Positions 47,062 through 56,296 are shown, numbered from the stretch's first letter. The stretch is DNA of 64,000 nucleotides from JAXGZG01 sp040771825 (GCA_040771825.1 JAXGZG010000004.1:62001-126000); one strand, 5' to 3'. The notes: generated from the sequence alone by a model not told the origin. Numbers and translations are program-made.

Positions 47062-47790
47062 TTACCGCAAAGCCGTGGGAGTAGCCGTGTTTATGAACCA
47101 CCAGACGACCGTCACCCCGATGACCCACAGGACAAACGCAGCCAAAAGAAGCGCCCGCCCGGTGGGATCTTTCAGCAACATGCCTTTGGCGCCGGAATCG
47201 AAGCGCGCCGTGTAGAAACCTATGGCCCAGGGCATCACCGTCAGGATAATGGCCGTCAACCTAGACTCAGCCATCATCGCCTTGGCTTCCCGCTTTTTCA
47301 TGCGCCTGCGGCGGAGCGCGTCAGAGGCGTGACACAGAAGAGTAGGCAGGTCCCCTCCGCCCATCGCGCCTAACTGAAACACGCCTGCGAAATACTCCAT
47401 GTGGGAGTCACCCTGGGCAGCAGAGACTAAGGAGTCCAGTATAGGGGAACCCGCTTCATATGCGGCGAAGGCTTTCTTGAGAAGGTCATAGGGTCCAGAA
47501 TCCCCTTCCCAAGACACGGACTTAAGTCCTTGTGCAACCGTTTCACCTGCGCGGACGTGAAACGCTAGAGAGAAGCAAATATCTTCCCACACCGACAAAT
47601 CCTCGTGAGCCCTCAGAAACCTAGCCTTGAGTTGCCCTAGAAGATGTTGCACCGTCTTCCGAATGTCCAAGGTGCGCTGTCCGGACGCAGCCTGGCCAAA
47701 CATCCAATCTCTCCGAGTGTGGGCGAAGTCAGAGGCTATCAGAAGCGCCGAAGACGCCGCCATAAGCGACGGCAGCACGATGGCCCTCAT
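47062..47790 (-). CDS. tadB: TadB-like type II/IV secretion platform protein
   Basis: 242 residues. The T2SF domain is about 85-190 (CFSLAFHVRAGETVAQGLKS, DSLVSAAQGDSHMEYFAGVF, GGGDLPTLLCHASDALRRRR). Two C-terminal helices follow (LTAIILTVMPWAIGFYTARF, LLLAAFVLWVIGVTVVWWFI). Its start overlaps the tadA stop by four bases. Confidence 0.88.
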   Translation of the reverse strand: MRAIVLPSLMAASSALLIASDFAHTRRDWMFGQAASGQRTLDIRKTVQHLLGQLKARFLRAHEDLSVWEDICFSLAFHVRAGETVAQGLKSVSWEGDSGPYDLLKKAFAAYEAGSPILDSLVSAAQGDSHMEYFAGVFQLGAMGGGDLPTLLCHASDALRRRRMKKREAKAMMAESRLTAIILTVMPWAIGFYTARFDSGAKGMLLKDPTGRALLLAAFVLWVIGVTVVWWFINTATPTALR

Positions 47791-49085
47791 TGGCCCACCG
47801 CCTTAAGGGCTTCTGCCAAAGCCAAGCCCCTGTCATTCCCAACTTTAACGGCGAACCAATCGGGCAACTCATGTGACTTAACTGTTTCATCCAGGTCGTA
47901 GACCGGATGCACAGTTAGCGTCCCCTCATCCATGCCTACCAAAGATACCTGGGCTATGGCTCGACCGCCGCCAGGCCGCTTGGCCTGGTGTACGATAACG
48001 TCCAGAGCAGCCCCAATCCACGATTCCAAGACTCCAAGCGGCACTGTTTCGTCTGACATCAAGGCCATGGCCGAAAGGCGGGAGAGGCAATCCCGACACG
48101 AGTTGGCGTGAACAGTCGACAGGCAACCCTCGTGACCCGTGTTCATGGCCGCTATCAGGTCGAAGGTCTCTCTGCCCCTGCACTCGCCTATTACGATCCG
48201 GTCGGGACGCATCCGCAAGGCATTCCTAAGAAGATCCCTAACTGACACCAGACCTTTGCCTTCAACATTCTCCGGTCGAGTCTCCAAATAGACCACATGG
48301 TGCCCAGGCACCCGGATTTCCGACGAATCCTCTATAACAACGATGCGTTCAAAAGGCCCCACTACGTTGGTGAGAGTGTTCAGAGTGGTCGTCTTGCCGC
48401 TGCCGCTGCCGCCAGAAACCACAATATCCATGCGAGTCTCAACGCAGGTTCGAAGAAACCCCGCTACGGATCCTGGCAACGTGCCCAAAGAGACAAGTTC
48501 CTCAAGTTTCGAGTACCTCTCTGGAAACCGCCTTATGGTAAGGACGGGGCCGTTTAGGGCCAGAGGAGGCACCACTGCATTTACCCTCGAGCCATCGGGG
48601 AGCCGCGCGTCGACGTAGGGAGACGATTTGTCCACCCGCCGTCCCACGCTTCCCACCACTCTGTTGATGAGATCTAGGACGTGTGCTTCGCTCTGAAAGA
48701 GCGCTTCGGTTTTGACTAGAGAACCATTTCTTTCAATAAAGACTTCCTGGGGACCGTTGACCATGATTTCCGTTACACCGGGGTCATCCAGAAACTCATC
48801 GATGGGCCCTAGTCCGCACATTTCCTGCACGATGCGCTCGGCAAGGTCCCGCCGGGTGAGTCTTCCCACGTATATGTCGCCTGAAACCAGCATCTCCGAT
48901 ACCAGGGCGGTCATCTCTTGGCGCTTGCCTCGGCTCATTCTAGCCTCAACAACCTTTTGGGCGTGGCTCTCCAGCACTCTCTCGCGAATGAGCTCGGTCA
49001 CTTCTTCAATGGATCTCTCCTTAGCCTCTCGTATCAGGCTTCCGCCCCGAAATGGCTCTCTTTCGAGCTTCTTGAGAATACTCAC
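47787..49085 (-). CDS. tadA: TadA/CpaF secretion ATPase
   Basis: 432 residues from GTG 49085, whose bases overlap the tadZ stop (GTGA). Walker A is VVSGGSGSGKTTTLNTLTN. The Asp box is FERIVVIEDSSEIRVPGHHV, the Walker B region DRIVIGECRGRETFDLIAAM, and the His box GHEGCLSTVHANS. This is the CpaF/TadA hexameric ATPase that powers Flp pilus extension and possibly retraction. The longer open frame upstream is ignored because it overlaps tadZ. Confidence 0.95.
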   Translation of the reverse strand: MSILKKLEREPFRGGSLIREAKERSIEEVTELIRERVLESHAQKVVEARMSRGKRQEMTALVSEMLVSGDIYVGRLTRRDLAERIVQEMCGLGPIDEFLDDPGVTEIMVNGPQEVFIERNGSLVKTEALFQSEAHVLDLINRVVGSVGRRVDKSSPYVDARLPDGSRVNAVVPPLALNGPVLTIRRFPERYSKLEELVSLGTLPGSVAGFLRTCVETRMDIVVSGGSGSGKTTTLNTLTNVVGPFERIVVIEDSSEIRVPGHHVVYLETRPENVEGKGLVSVRDLLRNALRMRPDRIVIGECRGRETFDLIAAMNTGHEGCLSTVHANSCRDCLSRLSAMALMSDETVPLGVLESWIGAALDVIVHQAKRPGGGRAIAQVSLVGMDEGTLTVHPVYDLDETVKSHELPDWFAVKVGNDRGLALAEALKAVGQ

Positions 49086-50194
49086 CGGAAAAATCCCCCC
49101 TTCTTCTTGGTTGGTCTCTTCCCGTTCTTGGTATCTGCCACGAGTCCCGGAGCAATGCCCGAGGCCACTTGCCAAACTCCGTCGGCCACTTCGTTGCGGG
49201 AGTACAGGACAGCCGGTTTCCCTTCGTAGATGGATCTTTCCACAGTCTTGCGGTCATCGGGGATGGCGCCGATAAGGTCTATTCCCAAGAACTCCTGAAT
49301 CTTTGATTGGGGCAGAAGAGAGTCTCTTGATGCGAGGTTTAGGACCGCACACAGAGTCTCCTCAGCCAAACCCAGTTTTCTAAGGATATCTATGGCCATC
49401 TTGCACTGCTTCAAAGCCGCCACGTCCTGGGTGACGACCATGACCACTTTGGATGCGGCATCGATGCACTCTCCCACAATGTCGCTGGTTATGTCGGGAG
49501 GAGTGTCCACAAATAGCAGGCCCCAACGCCTGGAAGCCAGTTTGAGCAAGTTTCGGACATGCTCTGGAGTGACCAGATCCGACAGCTCGGGCCGCCTTGG
49601 ACTGCAGATGACGTTCAGGTTAGACGGGCCGTGACGCTGACAGTATCTATCCAACCCTTCTGGCCTGAGGTCTCCCAAAACCGGCGCCAACTCGGTAATG
49701 GTGGGCCCGTCTGTGAGGTCCAGGTGCACAGATACATCCCCCGAGTACAAATCGAGGTCCACAAGACCCGCTTGACCACCTGTGGCTATCGAGGCGGCAC
49801 ACGCCAAATTGGTGGCCAGAAACGTCTTGCCGACTCCGCCCTTGGGGCTCCAGATCACTACGGTTTGAGAATGGAGGACGTTGGGCGCCGAGAGGGCCTG
49901 TTCCTGTCCGCCTGCGCCCTGGTAGCCTTTATCGAGGCTTTCATCCAGAACAACCAGCGATACCGAAGGGAAGGCCGCTCTGAACCTGTTAGCCCATGCC
50001 AGAAACGTTTCACCCTTGGTCGAAAGACCGGCGTCCACCGCCACAATATCTGCGCTCATGCTGGTCAAGACGAACTCAACCAGGGCCAAGTCTCTGAATG
50101 AGCCGATCACCTTGGCGCCCGGCCACCTGTTTAGAGCGACTCTTTCCAAACCCGCAGTGCCCGCCACTATTAAGGTAGGGTTCTTGGCAGTCAT
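49082..50194 (-). CDS. tadZ: TadZ/CpaE localisation ATPase (MinD/ParA-like)
   Basis: 370 residues. A receiver-like N-terminal domain (TLIVAGTAGLERVALNRWPG ... IVAVDAG) is followed by a MinD-type P-loop, WSPKGGVGKTFLATNLACAA. The switch residues are GLVDLDLYSGDVSVHLDL and LLFVDTPPDITSDIVGECID. TadZ positions the Tad machine. ATG 50194 overlaps the cpaB stop (ATGA). The C-terminus is Lys-rich. Confidence 0.92.
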   Translation of the reverse strand: MTAKNPTLIVAGTAGLERVALNRWPGAKVIGSFRDLALVEFVLTSMSADIVAVDAGLSTKGETFLAWANRFRAAFPSVSLVVLDESLDKGYQGAGGQEQALSAPNVLHSQTVVIWSPKGGVGKTFLATNLACAASIATGGQAGLVDLDLYSGDVSVHLDLTDGPTITELAPVLGDLRPEGLDRYCQRHGPSNLNVICSPRRPELSDLVTPEHVRNLLKLASRRWGLLFVDTPPDITSDIVGECIDAASKVVMVVTQDVAALKQCKMAIDILRKLGLAEETLCAVLNLASRDSLLPQSKIQEFLGIDLIGAIPDDRKTVERSIYEGKPAVLYSRNEVADGVWQVASGIAPGLVADTKNGKRPTKKKGGFFR

Positions 50195-50781
50195 CGGATT
50201 ATTGCACCCCAATCGACTTTTGGCACCAGCGCTAGGTACAAACTGCCGGTTTCCATGCTGCTAGCCAGCAACTCGCATTCCCAAGGGCTAAGGACAACTA
50301 AGGCCCCCAGAAACTCCGCGGATGACGAGTCCTTTACCACTTCAACTACCTGCACATTAGGAATCACCAGAGGTTCTCCGGCAAACGCCCCTCTTTGAAC
50401 GCAAATTACATCTACCTGCTCGCCGCGCTTGAGCATTCCTCCTATACCGCGAGAAGCCGAAGCGGGAACGAAGAAACCCCTTGTTTCGGACGAAAGCGCC
50501 AAGGAAAACCCAACCTCCTTGGTCTCTCTGGAGACGTGAGGCTTCAAAACCACCTGGCCTTCACAAAGCCTAGAGAGGCTGTAGGTACCCACAACCTCCT
50601 TAGGAGAAGAGAAACTGCCCTTGGGAACGGCGCGGACGGGCAAGTCTGTAAGCCGAAGGTCAGAAGCGTTGACCATCCTATACGCATCAATATCCCGTGC
50701 AGCGACAACTACCGGCGCTGTCCCGACAAATGTCGCAATCAGACGATATGACAAGAAGAAACTCGAAAGACCCAAGCACAC
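50191..50781 (-). CDS. cpaB: CpaB/RcpC-like pilus assembly protein
   Basis: 196 residues. One N-terminal helix (LGLSSFFLSYRLIATFVGTA) is followed by a SAF domain, VVVAARDIDAYRMVNASDLR LTDLP, and the family core GFFVPASASRGIGGMLKRGE QVDVICVQ. It probably links the pilus machine to the cell wall outside the membrane. GTG 50781 is one possible start. The frame is open further to a CTG with AGAGAGGTGA before it, which would add basic residues (RSVLRRHKSLVAAV) ahead of the helix. First gene of the Tad operon. Confidence 0.85.
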   Translation of the reverse strand: MCLGLSSFFLSYRLIATFVGTAPVVVAARDIDAYRMVNASDLRLTDLPVRAVPKGSFSSPKEVVGTYSLSRLCEGQVVLKPHVSRETKEVGFSLALSSETRGFFVPASASRGIGGMLKRGEQVDVICVQRGAFAGEPLVIPNVQVVEVVKDSSSAEFLGALVVLSPWECELLASSMETGSLYLALVPKVDWGAIIR

Positions 50782-51007
50782 CGCTGCGACTAGTGATTTG
50801 TGCCTACGAAGAACGCTTCTCAGCGTCTGTCACCTCTCTTTTGGCCGGTCGTGCCCAGCAGTGGAAAGCTGCGAAGGGCGCCGGTGGCCTGCTATGGAAG
50901 GGCCCGACCGTCTATTTCGCCTGTCAAATGTCACCCCTTTCCCAGGCGCACAGGCGGTCAGAAGTTGAGCCGGGCACGACCCCTGGTAAGTTTTACCAGA
51001 TGACACA

Positions 51008-51036
51008 ATCTTACAGACATTTCCGGTCGAAGTCAA
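51008..51036 (-). promoter_or_regulatory. Probable Tad operon promoter
   Basis: Minus strand TTGACT (51036-51031), exactly 17 bases, TAAGAT (51013-51008). It lies about 220 bases ahead of cpaB and divergent from the SLH promoter 30 bases away. It would drive the eight-gene pilus operon. Confidence 0.55.
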
Positions 51037-51065
51037 CAGGTGTCGGCAAATTTGTTAAAATTTGG

Positions 51066-51093
51066 TTTACATCCTGTCTAATCCTGGTATACT
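51066..51093 (+). promoter_or_regulatory. Promoter of the SLH surface protein
   Basis: TTTACA (51066-51071), 16 bases, TATACT (51088-51093), about 33 bases before the ATG with GGAGG nine bases before it. Confidence 0.6.
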
Positions 51094-51125
51094 GGGGGGG
51101 CCGGTGGGTTTGGAGGAACACCAAA

Positions 51126-52739
51126 ATGCATAATTGGTCGAATCGACGGCAGAACGTGCCTCGCCTAAAGCGAGTCCTGTGCTTAGGCTGCATCCTAGGG
51201 ATGGCAGCGTCTATACTAATCCCAGGGGGCAAGGCCCTGTGCAACCGCGATCCTTGGTATCAGGACATGTCGTTTCACTGGGCCGGGCAGTACGTCTACG
51301 TTCTCTGGCAGGAGATGGTGTGCGACGGTCAGGTGTACTACTTTACAGAGAACCCGGTGGCATGGTATTACCCGGATTCAGCCTGCACCAGAGCCCAGTT
51401 GGCTACCTTGCTCTGCAAAACATTTGCCTTGCCGCCTGTGTCGCCTAGAACCCCATCTTACCCTGACGTGCCTACCTGGTATACCTTCCTTCCTGGAAAA
51501 CCCGGGTACGTGTGGGTTGAAGGCGCGTTGGCCGGAGGAATCGCTTTTGTCCCGCCGGGTCAATCCTTCCTGCCTGAAAATCCAATCACCAGAGAAGACG
51601 CGGTAGAACTTTTGATTCGTGCGCTCGATCTTTTGGAGTTATCCGAAGCCATGAGCGACTCTGAGGTTCTGTACCTACTGCAAAGATTCAGAGACTACAA
51701 CCAAGTATCTTTGAACCGGCGGCGCTCTATGGCGTGCGCCATCAAATTCGGCATAATCGATGGTTACACAGATTGGACCATACGGCCTCAGAACTCGATG
51801 CTCAGAGGAGAGGCAGCCGCTGTCGTGTACAGATCGTGTCTCATTAGAGCCATAGCGTCTTTGAACGCCTTTTCTCCTGATGGCGACGGCGTGGACGATA
51901 CCGTGACGTTTCACTTGGGCTACTTGCGAAATCGGGGCATCAGAGAATGGCAGATGGTTGTAAGGGACCAAAACGACTATGAAGTCTACAGGTTCAACCC
52001 ATACTACGCTGAGGGATATCCGCCAACCCAGTTGGTTTGGGATGGCCGGAATAACTCGGGCAATCCCCTGCCTGCGGGACAGTATTCCTACCAAGCCTGG
52101 GTCAAAGATTACAGCAACAACCAGTTCTTCTCGGTTAAGAGACCTATCAGCATCGTGAGACACTCACTGTCGGCGGGGCTTTCCCCTAATTCCTGCATAG
52201 ACGGCCAATCGCTGACCGTAAACGCAGTCACCATGCCTGCTGCCACCGGAGTAACGGCTACTTTCGCCGACGGAGGAACGTTGAGCCTGACACCCACATC
52301 AGGAGGCACAAGGTGGAGCCGCACTCTTACCGTTGGACCTTTCCTGCCTCTTGGCAGCCAAAACGTGATAGTGAGAGCAACATTTCCCGGTGCCGCGAGG
52401 CAGCAGACCCTCTCCTTTACCAGGGTCAAGAACATGTGGATTGCTCCATGGATATCCCCCAACCCTGCCACTGCAGGGGGGACAGTGTGCCTCGGCTCCA
52501 CGGCATCGGAGGGGATCATCTCTCTGTGGGCAACACTCTTTGAGGAGACGGTGTGGCTGGTCAAAGACCCGTCTGGGAACCTGTGGAGCGGCGATTTCCG
52601 CATACCGTTGACTGCTTCCGAAGGCATCTACCCTGTAGATTTTACCGGCAGTGACGGCGCTGACTCAGTCTCGCAGGAGGTCTGCTTAACGGTGAACCAG
52701 TCAATGCACGGCAGGCTCAACTACATTCTCACAAGGTAA
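51126..52739 (+). CDS. Secreted SLH-domain surface protein with FlgD-like Ig domain
   Basis: 537 residues. A signal peptide with basic start (NRRQNVPRLKRVLCLGCILG) and hydrophobic core MAASILIPGGKALC precedes three S-layer-homology-like repeats. They are around DPWYQDMSFHWAGQYVYVLW, SYPDVPTWYTFLPGKPGYVW and MACAIKFGIIDGYTDWTIRP. SPDGDGVDDTVTFHLGYL starts an FlgD-type Ig domain (VWDGRNNSGNPLPAGQYSYQ). The last 180 residues are beta-rich without a clear family. SLH domains bind pyruvylated cell-wall polymer. ATG 51126 is supported by the ribosome site and signal peptide. Divergent from the Tad operon; both act at the surface. Confidence 0.85.
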   Translation: MHNWSNRRQNVPRLKRVLCLGCILGMAASILIPGGKALCNRDPWYQDMSFHWAGQYVYVLWQEMVCDGQVYYFTENPVAWYYPDSACTRAQLATLLCKTFALPPVSPRTPSYPDVPTWYTFLPGKPGYVWVEGALAGGIAFVPPGQSFLPENPITREDAVELLIRALDLLELSEAMSDSEVLYLLQRFRDYNQVSLNRRRSMACAIKFGIIDGYTDWTIRPQNSMLRGEAAAVVYRSCLIRAIASLNAFSPDGDGVDDTVTFHLGYLRNRGIREWQMVVRDQNDYEVYRFNPYYAEGYPPTQLVWDGRNNSGNPLPAGQYSYQAWVKDYSNNQFFSVKRPISIVRHSLSAGLSPNSCIDGQSLTVNAVTMPAATGVTATFADGGTLSLTPTSGGTRWSRTLTVGPFLPLGSQNVIVRATFPGAARQQTLSFTRVKNMWIAPWISPNPATAGGTVCLGSTASEGIISLWATLFEETVWLVKDPSGNLWSGDFRIPLTASEGIYPVDFTGSDGADSVSQEVCLTVNQSMHGRLNYILTR

Positions 52740-52753
52740 CCCACCGTACCTGG

Positions 52754-53656
52754 TCAACGGGCATCTTGGCCGCCGCCGGAAGTCTTTGCGGCGGCTGTTC
52801 TTTCCATTGGCACCATAGAAGCACGAACGTCAGCGAGTAACGACAAGACTTCCCTGTAAGGCACTCGGTGGGATCTATCGCCTGCGGATCTGGTAATAAG
52901 TGACCTCTGGAGGCTAGATGACGCCTCCCGGGCTTCTCCCCGGCTGGCAGATATCTTCCCAGCCCAAAAAAGGGCGTCAGAATTGCCAGGGTCCACGCTC
53001 AATGCCTTGTTAACTTCAATCAAAGCAGCGTCGGTTTGACCCATGCCGAAGTATATTTCACTCAACCCTAACAGGCACTGAACCATCTCGGGGTTCTTCT
53101 GGAGGGCTTTCTGATAAGCCGCCGCAGCCGAGACTGCATCTCCCTGCTCCTTGAATGCATCACCCAAAGCGAGGGCAAATACAGCTCCACCGCCTGAAGC
53201 ATCCGCAAACTTAACTGCCTCAGCCACGGCCTCTTCCGTTCGGCCCATGCGAGTCAGACATTTTGAGAGCATGAGGTGCAAGTGGGGGTCAGAGCCGAGA
53301 TGAATGGCGGCTTCTCGCAGAAGCTTTGCGGCGTCAGGATAGTCTCCTTCAGCGAAAGAGAGGCTTGCTAGAGCGCAACGGGCTTCTGGAGTCGCTTTTT
53401 TGGTGTCAACCGCTTGCCGGTACCGGTGATTCGCCTTCCGGTAGTCGTGCCAAACCCAACGGTTAAGAAAGCCAACGTGCTCGTGTATGATCTCCGGCAC
53501 AAACACTCTCCCTATGCCGATCCACGCCAAGGGGGCCAAAGCCGCGACTCTGCCATCGAGCTCCATAAACCCCCACGCCGCTAACCCGGCCACGACCAGC
53601 GCTGCAAAAACATAATTCCACCAGTGCCGAAACGAAAACCTAAACGGTTCCCTCAA
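52754..53656 (-). CDS. TPR-repeat membrane protein
   Basis: 300 residues. Two N-terminal helices (WWNYVFAALVVAGLAAWGFM, VAALAPLAWIGIGRVFVPEI) precede five or six tetratricopeptide repeats in residues 75-265 (ARCALASLSFAEGDYPDAAK, FALALGDAFKEQGDAVSAAA, ALFWAGKISASRGEAREASS). A short Ala/Ser-rich tail ends it. TPRs mediate protein contacts on the cytoplasmic or outer face. Its neighbour, threonine synthase, gives no hint of partner. Confidence 0.8.
   Translation of the reverse strand: MREPFRFSFRHWWNYVFAALVVAGLAAWGFMELDGRVAALAPLAWIGIGRVFVPEIIHEHVGFLNRWVWHDYRKANHRYRQAVDTKKATPEARCALASLSFAEGDYPDAAKLLREAAIHLGSDPHLHLMLSKCLTRMGRTEEAVAEAVKFADASGGGAVFALALGDAFKEQGDAVSAAAAYQKALQKNPEMVQCLLGLSEIYFGMGQTDAALIEVNKALSVDPGNSDALFWAGKISASRGEAREASSSLQRSLITRSAGDRSHRVPYREVLSLLADVRASMVPMERTAAAKTSGGGQDAR
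52769..52805 (+). terminator. Rho-independent terminator of the SLH gene
   Basis: GCCGCCGC (52769-52776) pairs with GCGGCGGC (52788-52795) across an 11-base loop and is followed by TGTTCTTTCC. It starts 29 bases after the SLH stop and lies within the 3' coding end of the convergent TPR gene. Confidence 0.55.
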
Positions 53657-53733
53657 GAAGAACCCCCCCGGGAACTATTTTCACCAGGGGGGCCCCAAGA
53701 TTCTCTTGGCAGTGAAGATAATCCAGACGGCTT

Positions 53734-54930
53734 CTAGATAGCATCCTCCAACTGGATTGCCGTTTCAGTCAGTAGTTCCGTATACTTCATACCCGCCCCC
53801 GTGTTCAGGATCAGAATCGGGTCATGGCTTCCAACAAGCCCCATATCCTTGATGATTTTGGCCGCCCTCACGGCAGCAGCCCCCTCGGGACAGATGAGGG
53901 CCCCATCCTTGCGGGCTACAGCCTTCCAGGTCTCCAAGATCTCACGGTCCGACACTGCCACAGCGGTACCTCCAGAGGCTCTTACCGCATCAAGCACCAA
54001 GAAATCTCCTAGGGCAGACGGAACGCGTATGCCAGCTGCCAGCGTATGGGCGCCAAGAAACATCTCAGCCTTGTCTTTTCCCTCGTTGTACGCCCGGACG
54101 ATAGGAGAACACCCTTCGGCCTGAACCGAGACCATCTTCGGCAAAGGTCCGCGCAGAAAGCTCATCTCCTTGAGTTCAAGAAAAGCTTTCCACATACCAA
54201 TTAGCCCGACACCGCCTCCGGTGGGATAGATGATGGCGGCTGGCAGATTGTCTCCAAACTCCTCCCATATCTCCAATCCCATGGTCTTCTTGCCTTCGAT
54301 CCGATAGGGCTCCTTGAGGGTGGCGGCCTCAAACCACCCATACTTCTGGACAGCTTCTTTGACTATGCGCCCTGCGTCGGAAATGAGACCCCGAACTAGA
54401 TAGGTGTCAGCCCCATAAGCCACACACTCGGCTTGGTTGGTCCCCGGCGCATCTTGGGGCATCACCACCACCATCTTCATTCCTGCTCTGGCTGTATAGG
54501 CAGACCAAGCCGCGCCCGCGTTCCCCGCAGTGGGCATGGCCAGGCCCGTCACCCCAAGTTCCTTGGCTTTGGAGACGCCAACGGCGGCACCTCGAGCCTT
54601 GAACGTACCTGTAGGGTTCATACCCTCATCTTTAAGGAGGAGGGTACTGAGACCATATGCCTTCCCCATCTCGTGAAGAGAAAAGACCGGGGTCCCGCCT
54701 TCTCCCAATGACACAATATTCCCCTCATCTACCAAAGGGAGAAGCTCCCTGTAGCGCCACACTCCTTTGGGGCGGCATGCCCACTGCCCCGGGTCAAACT
54801 CCCTGGCCATATCCTGAAGGTTGTATCTAACTAAGAGCGGGGCCCCGCAGTGACAAAGGTTATGTAAATCTGAAGGATCATACTGGGCGCCGCAACGGGG
54901 GCATTCAAGGCTCTTCAGATAGGTCTTCAC
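53734..54930 (-). CDS. thrC: Threonine synthase
   Basis: 398 residues, fold-type II PLP enzyme. An N-terminal zinc ribbon (LECPRCGAQYDPSDLHNLCH CGAP) is found in the long class of threonine synthases. The PLP-binding Lys is in NPTGTFKARGAAVG. TAGNAGAAWSAYTARAGMKM and the glycine loop YPTGGGVGLIGMWKAF are typical. It converts O-phosphohomoserine to threonine. No thrA/thrB gene is nearby. A threonine dehydratase-like role is possible but less likely given the ribbon. Confidence 0.88.
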   Translation of the reverse strand: MKTYLKSLECPRCGAQYDPSDLHNLCHCGAPLLVRYNLQDMAREFDPGQWACRPKGVWRYRELLPLVDEGNIVSLGEGGTPVFSLHEMGKAYGLSTLLLKDEGMNPTGTFKARGAAVGVSKAKELGVTGLAMPTAGNAGAAWSAYTARAGMKMVVVMPQDAPGTNQAECVAYGADTYLVRGLISDAGRIVKEAVQKYGWFEAATLKEPYRIEGKKTMGLEIWEEFGDNLPAAIIYPTGGGVGLIGMWKAFLELKEMSFLRGPLPKMVSVQAEGCSPIVRAYNEGKDKAEMFLGAHTLAAGIRVPSALGDFLVLDAVRASGGTAVAVSDREILETWKAVARKDGALICPEGAAAVRAAKIIKDMGLVGSHDPILILNTGAGMKYTELLTETAIQLEDAI

Positions 54931-54947
54931 AGAAACTCATGCTCCCT

Positions 54948-55796
54948 TCACTCCGGTTGCTCTTGTTCTGATTCCGAAAACTCGGGGAAATCCTGGGGCC
55001 TTTCTAGGGTAACTCTGCCCATCTGTCCCTCTTGGAAAGCGTGAACCAACATGCCGTACGCCCTGTCCATATCCACGATCCCACCGGGTCCAAAAACCCC
55101 CCGGGACCTGGCGTAAGCCGCAACATAATCAAAGGGCTCCTGGCCGGGGTTCAACTTAGAAGCAAGCCACAAGGCTACTTCCTCGGGATCGTAAGCATTC
55201 TCACGCAAAGCCCATGCAGAAGCAAGTTTGTACTTGGCTTCGCCTTTGACTTGCGAAGTATCGAGCACGCCGGGGGTGTCCAATACGGTGAGAAAACCGC
55301 TCGGACCGGCCTTGAGCCAGTTGCTGCCTCTGGTAAGCCCCGGTCTCGCCCCAAAAGGCGCTTTGCGGCTGCCCAAGAGCCGGTTGGCCAAAGAAGACTT
55401 GCCCACGTTGGGAGTGCCAAACAGCATGATCCGGAGCGGCCTTGCGTACTGACCTTCGCTCCTCTTCTCGTCCAGGCGCTTCTTCTCAAACCGGAGATAG
55501 TCCAAGACTGGAGAAAGCCCAGCGCCCGTATGGCAATTTACCGCGTACACAGGCTCTCCAGTACTTCTGAAAACCTCAAGCCATATTGCCGTGACCTCTG
55601 GGTCCGCCAAATCGGGTTTGGCCAGAACGTAGACCCGCTTCCTTTTTCGCAAGTAAGGCTCGGCCAGCTTACGGCACGTCCACGGGATCCTCGCATCAGC
55701 TAGAAACAGAAATACGTCAACCAGGTTCAAAGCCCGGGGGCTAGGAAAACCCGGATGACGCATTCCTTCCGTTTTCTTGCGCGTTTTTCGTTTCAC
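54948..55796 (-). CDS. rbgA: RbgA/YlqF-type circularly permuted ribosome-assembly GTPase
   Basis: 282 residues. The permuted G-motif order is present: G4 position first (VYVLAKPDLADPEV), then G1 MLFGTPNVGKSSLANRLLG, then G2 GARPGLTRG and G3 DTPGVLD. An RbgA-type C-terminal helical domain (EPFDYVAAYARSRG) follows. RbgA drives a late step of 50S assembly. The usual NKxD of G4 reads AKPD here, losing the Asn that normally contacts guanine. Start is GTG overlapping the lepB stop. Confidence 0.9.
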   Translation of the reverse strand: MKRKTRKKTEGMRHPGFPSPRALNLVDVFLFLADARIPWTCRKLAEPYLRKRKRVYVLAKPDLADPEVTAIWLEVFRSTGEPVYAVNCHTGAGLSPVLDYLRFEKKRLDEKRSEGQYARPLRIMLFGTPNVGKSSLANRLLGSRKAPFGARPGLTRGSNWLKAGPSGFLTVLDTPGVLDTSQVKGEAKYKLASAWALRENAYDPEEVALWLASKLNPGQEPFDYVAAYARSRGVFGPGGIVDMDRAYGMLVHAFQEGQMGRVTLERPQDFPEFSESEQEQPE

Positions 55797-56296
55797 TTCA
55801 TGAAGCCCATCTCTGATAGCGGCCAGATCCTCACAACCGCCTTGCCTTTCACGAGTTCGGCCTTAACGGGCCCGAACATCCTGGAATCTTCGCTATTCAC
55901 CCTGTTGTCCCCCATGACGAAGAGAGAGCCTTCTGGAATCTTGGTCGCGCTCATTTGGTAAAAACCGGGGTTCTGAACGTACGGTTCGTCTCTCAATTGA
56001 CCATTGACGTAAACCCGGCCCAAACGAATCTCGATGGTGTCACCGCCTTGGGCGATGACTCGCTTGATATAGTCTCTCGTGGTGTCGAAAGGATATCTGA
56101 ACACCACTATATCTCCGCGTTTAGGCTCCCCAACCCTATACGCCAGTTTCAGCACCAAGAGCCTTTGGTTGGTGTACATAGTAGGCTCCATAGACGGGCC
56201 GTCCACCAAGAACGTCTCCACCACAAATACGCGCATTAGGACGGCCAGAACCAGGGCTATCAGTATGATTTCCAGAACATCCCGAAGTGTGTCCAT
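55793..56296 (-). CDS. lepB: Signal peptidase I
   Basis: 167 residues. One N-terminal helix (VLEIILIALVLAVLMRVFVV) is followed by the catalytic Ser in VDGPSMEPTMYTNQ and the general-base Lys in RDYIKRVIAQGGDTIE. Box E, VMGDNRVNSEDSRMFGPVKA, is complete. It cleaves signal peptides of exported proteins. Short, single-spanning Gram-positive type. Sits between rplS and rbgA as in other Bacillota. Confidence 0.96.
   Translation of the reverse strand: MDTLRDVLEIILIALVLAVLMRVFVVETFLVDGPSMEPTMYTNQRLLVLKLAYRVGEPKRGDIVVFRYPFDTTRDYIKRVIAQGGDTIEIRLGRVYVNGQLRDEPYVQNPGFYQMSATKIPEGSLFVMGDNRVNSEDSRMFGPVKAELVKGKAVVRIWPLSEMGFMK

Larger units (their letters stand above)
50782..51125. other. Divergent intergenic region of the Tad operon and SLH gene
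   Basis: 344 bases with promoters on both strands (listed separately). The Tad side leaves a leader of about 220 bases, long enough for a structured regulator, but the c-di-GMP riboswitch signatures I looked for are not evident. The plus-strand open frame that runs through here lies before the SLH promoter and is not translated. Confidence 0.5.

Noticed and set aside
50782..51007. c-di-GMP riboswitch ahead of the Tad operon
   Set aside because: Expected for pilus genes, but the GCAAACC-type core and paired helices of the known class were not found.
50697..51125. 143 extra codons upstream of the SLH protein
   Set aside because: They lie before the promoter and before the signal peptide, overlap cpaB on the other strand, and the ATG at 51126 has a good ribosome site.
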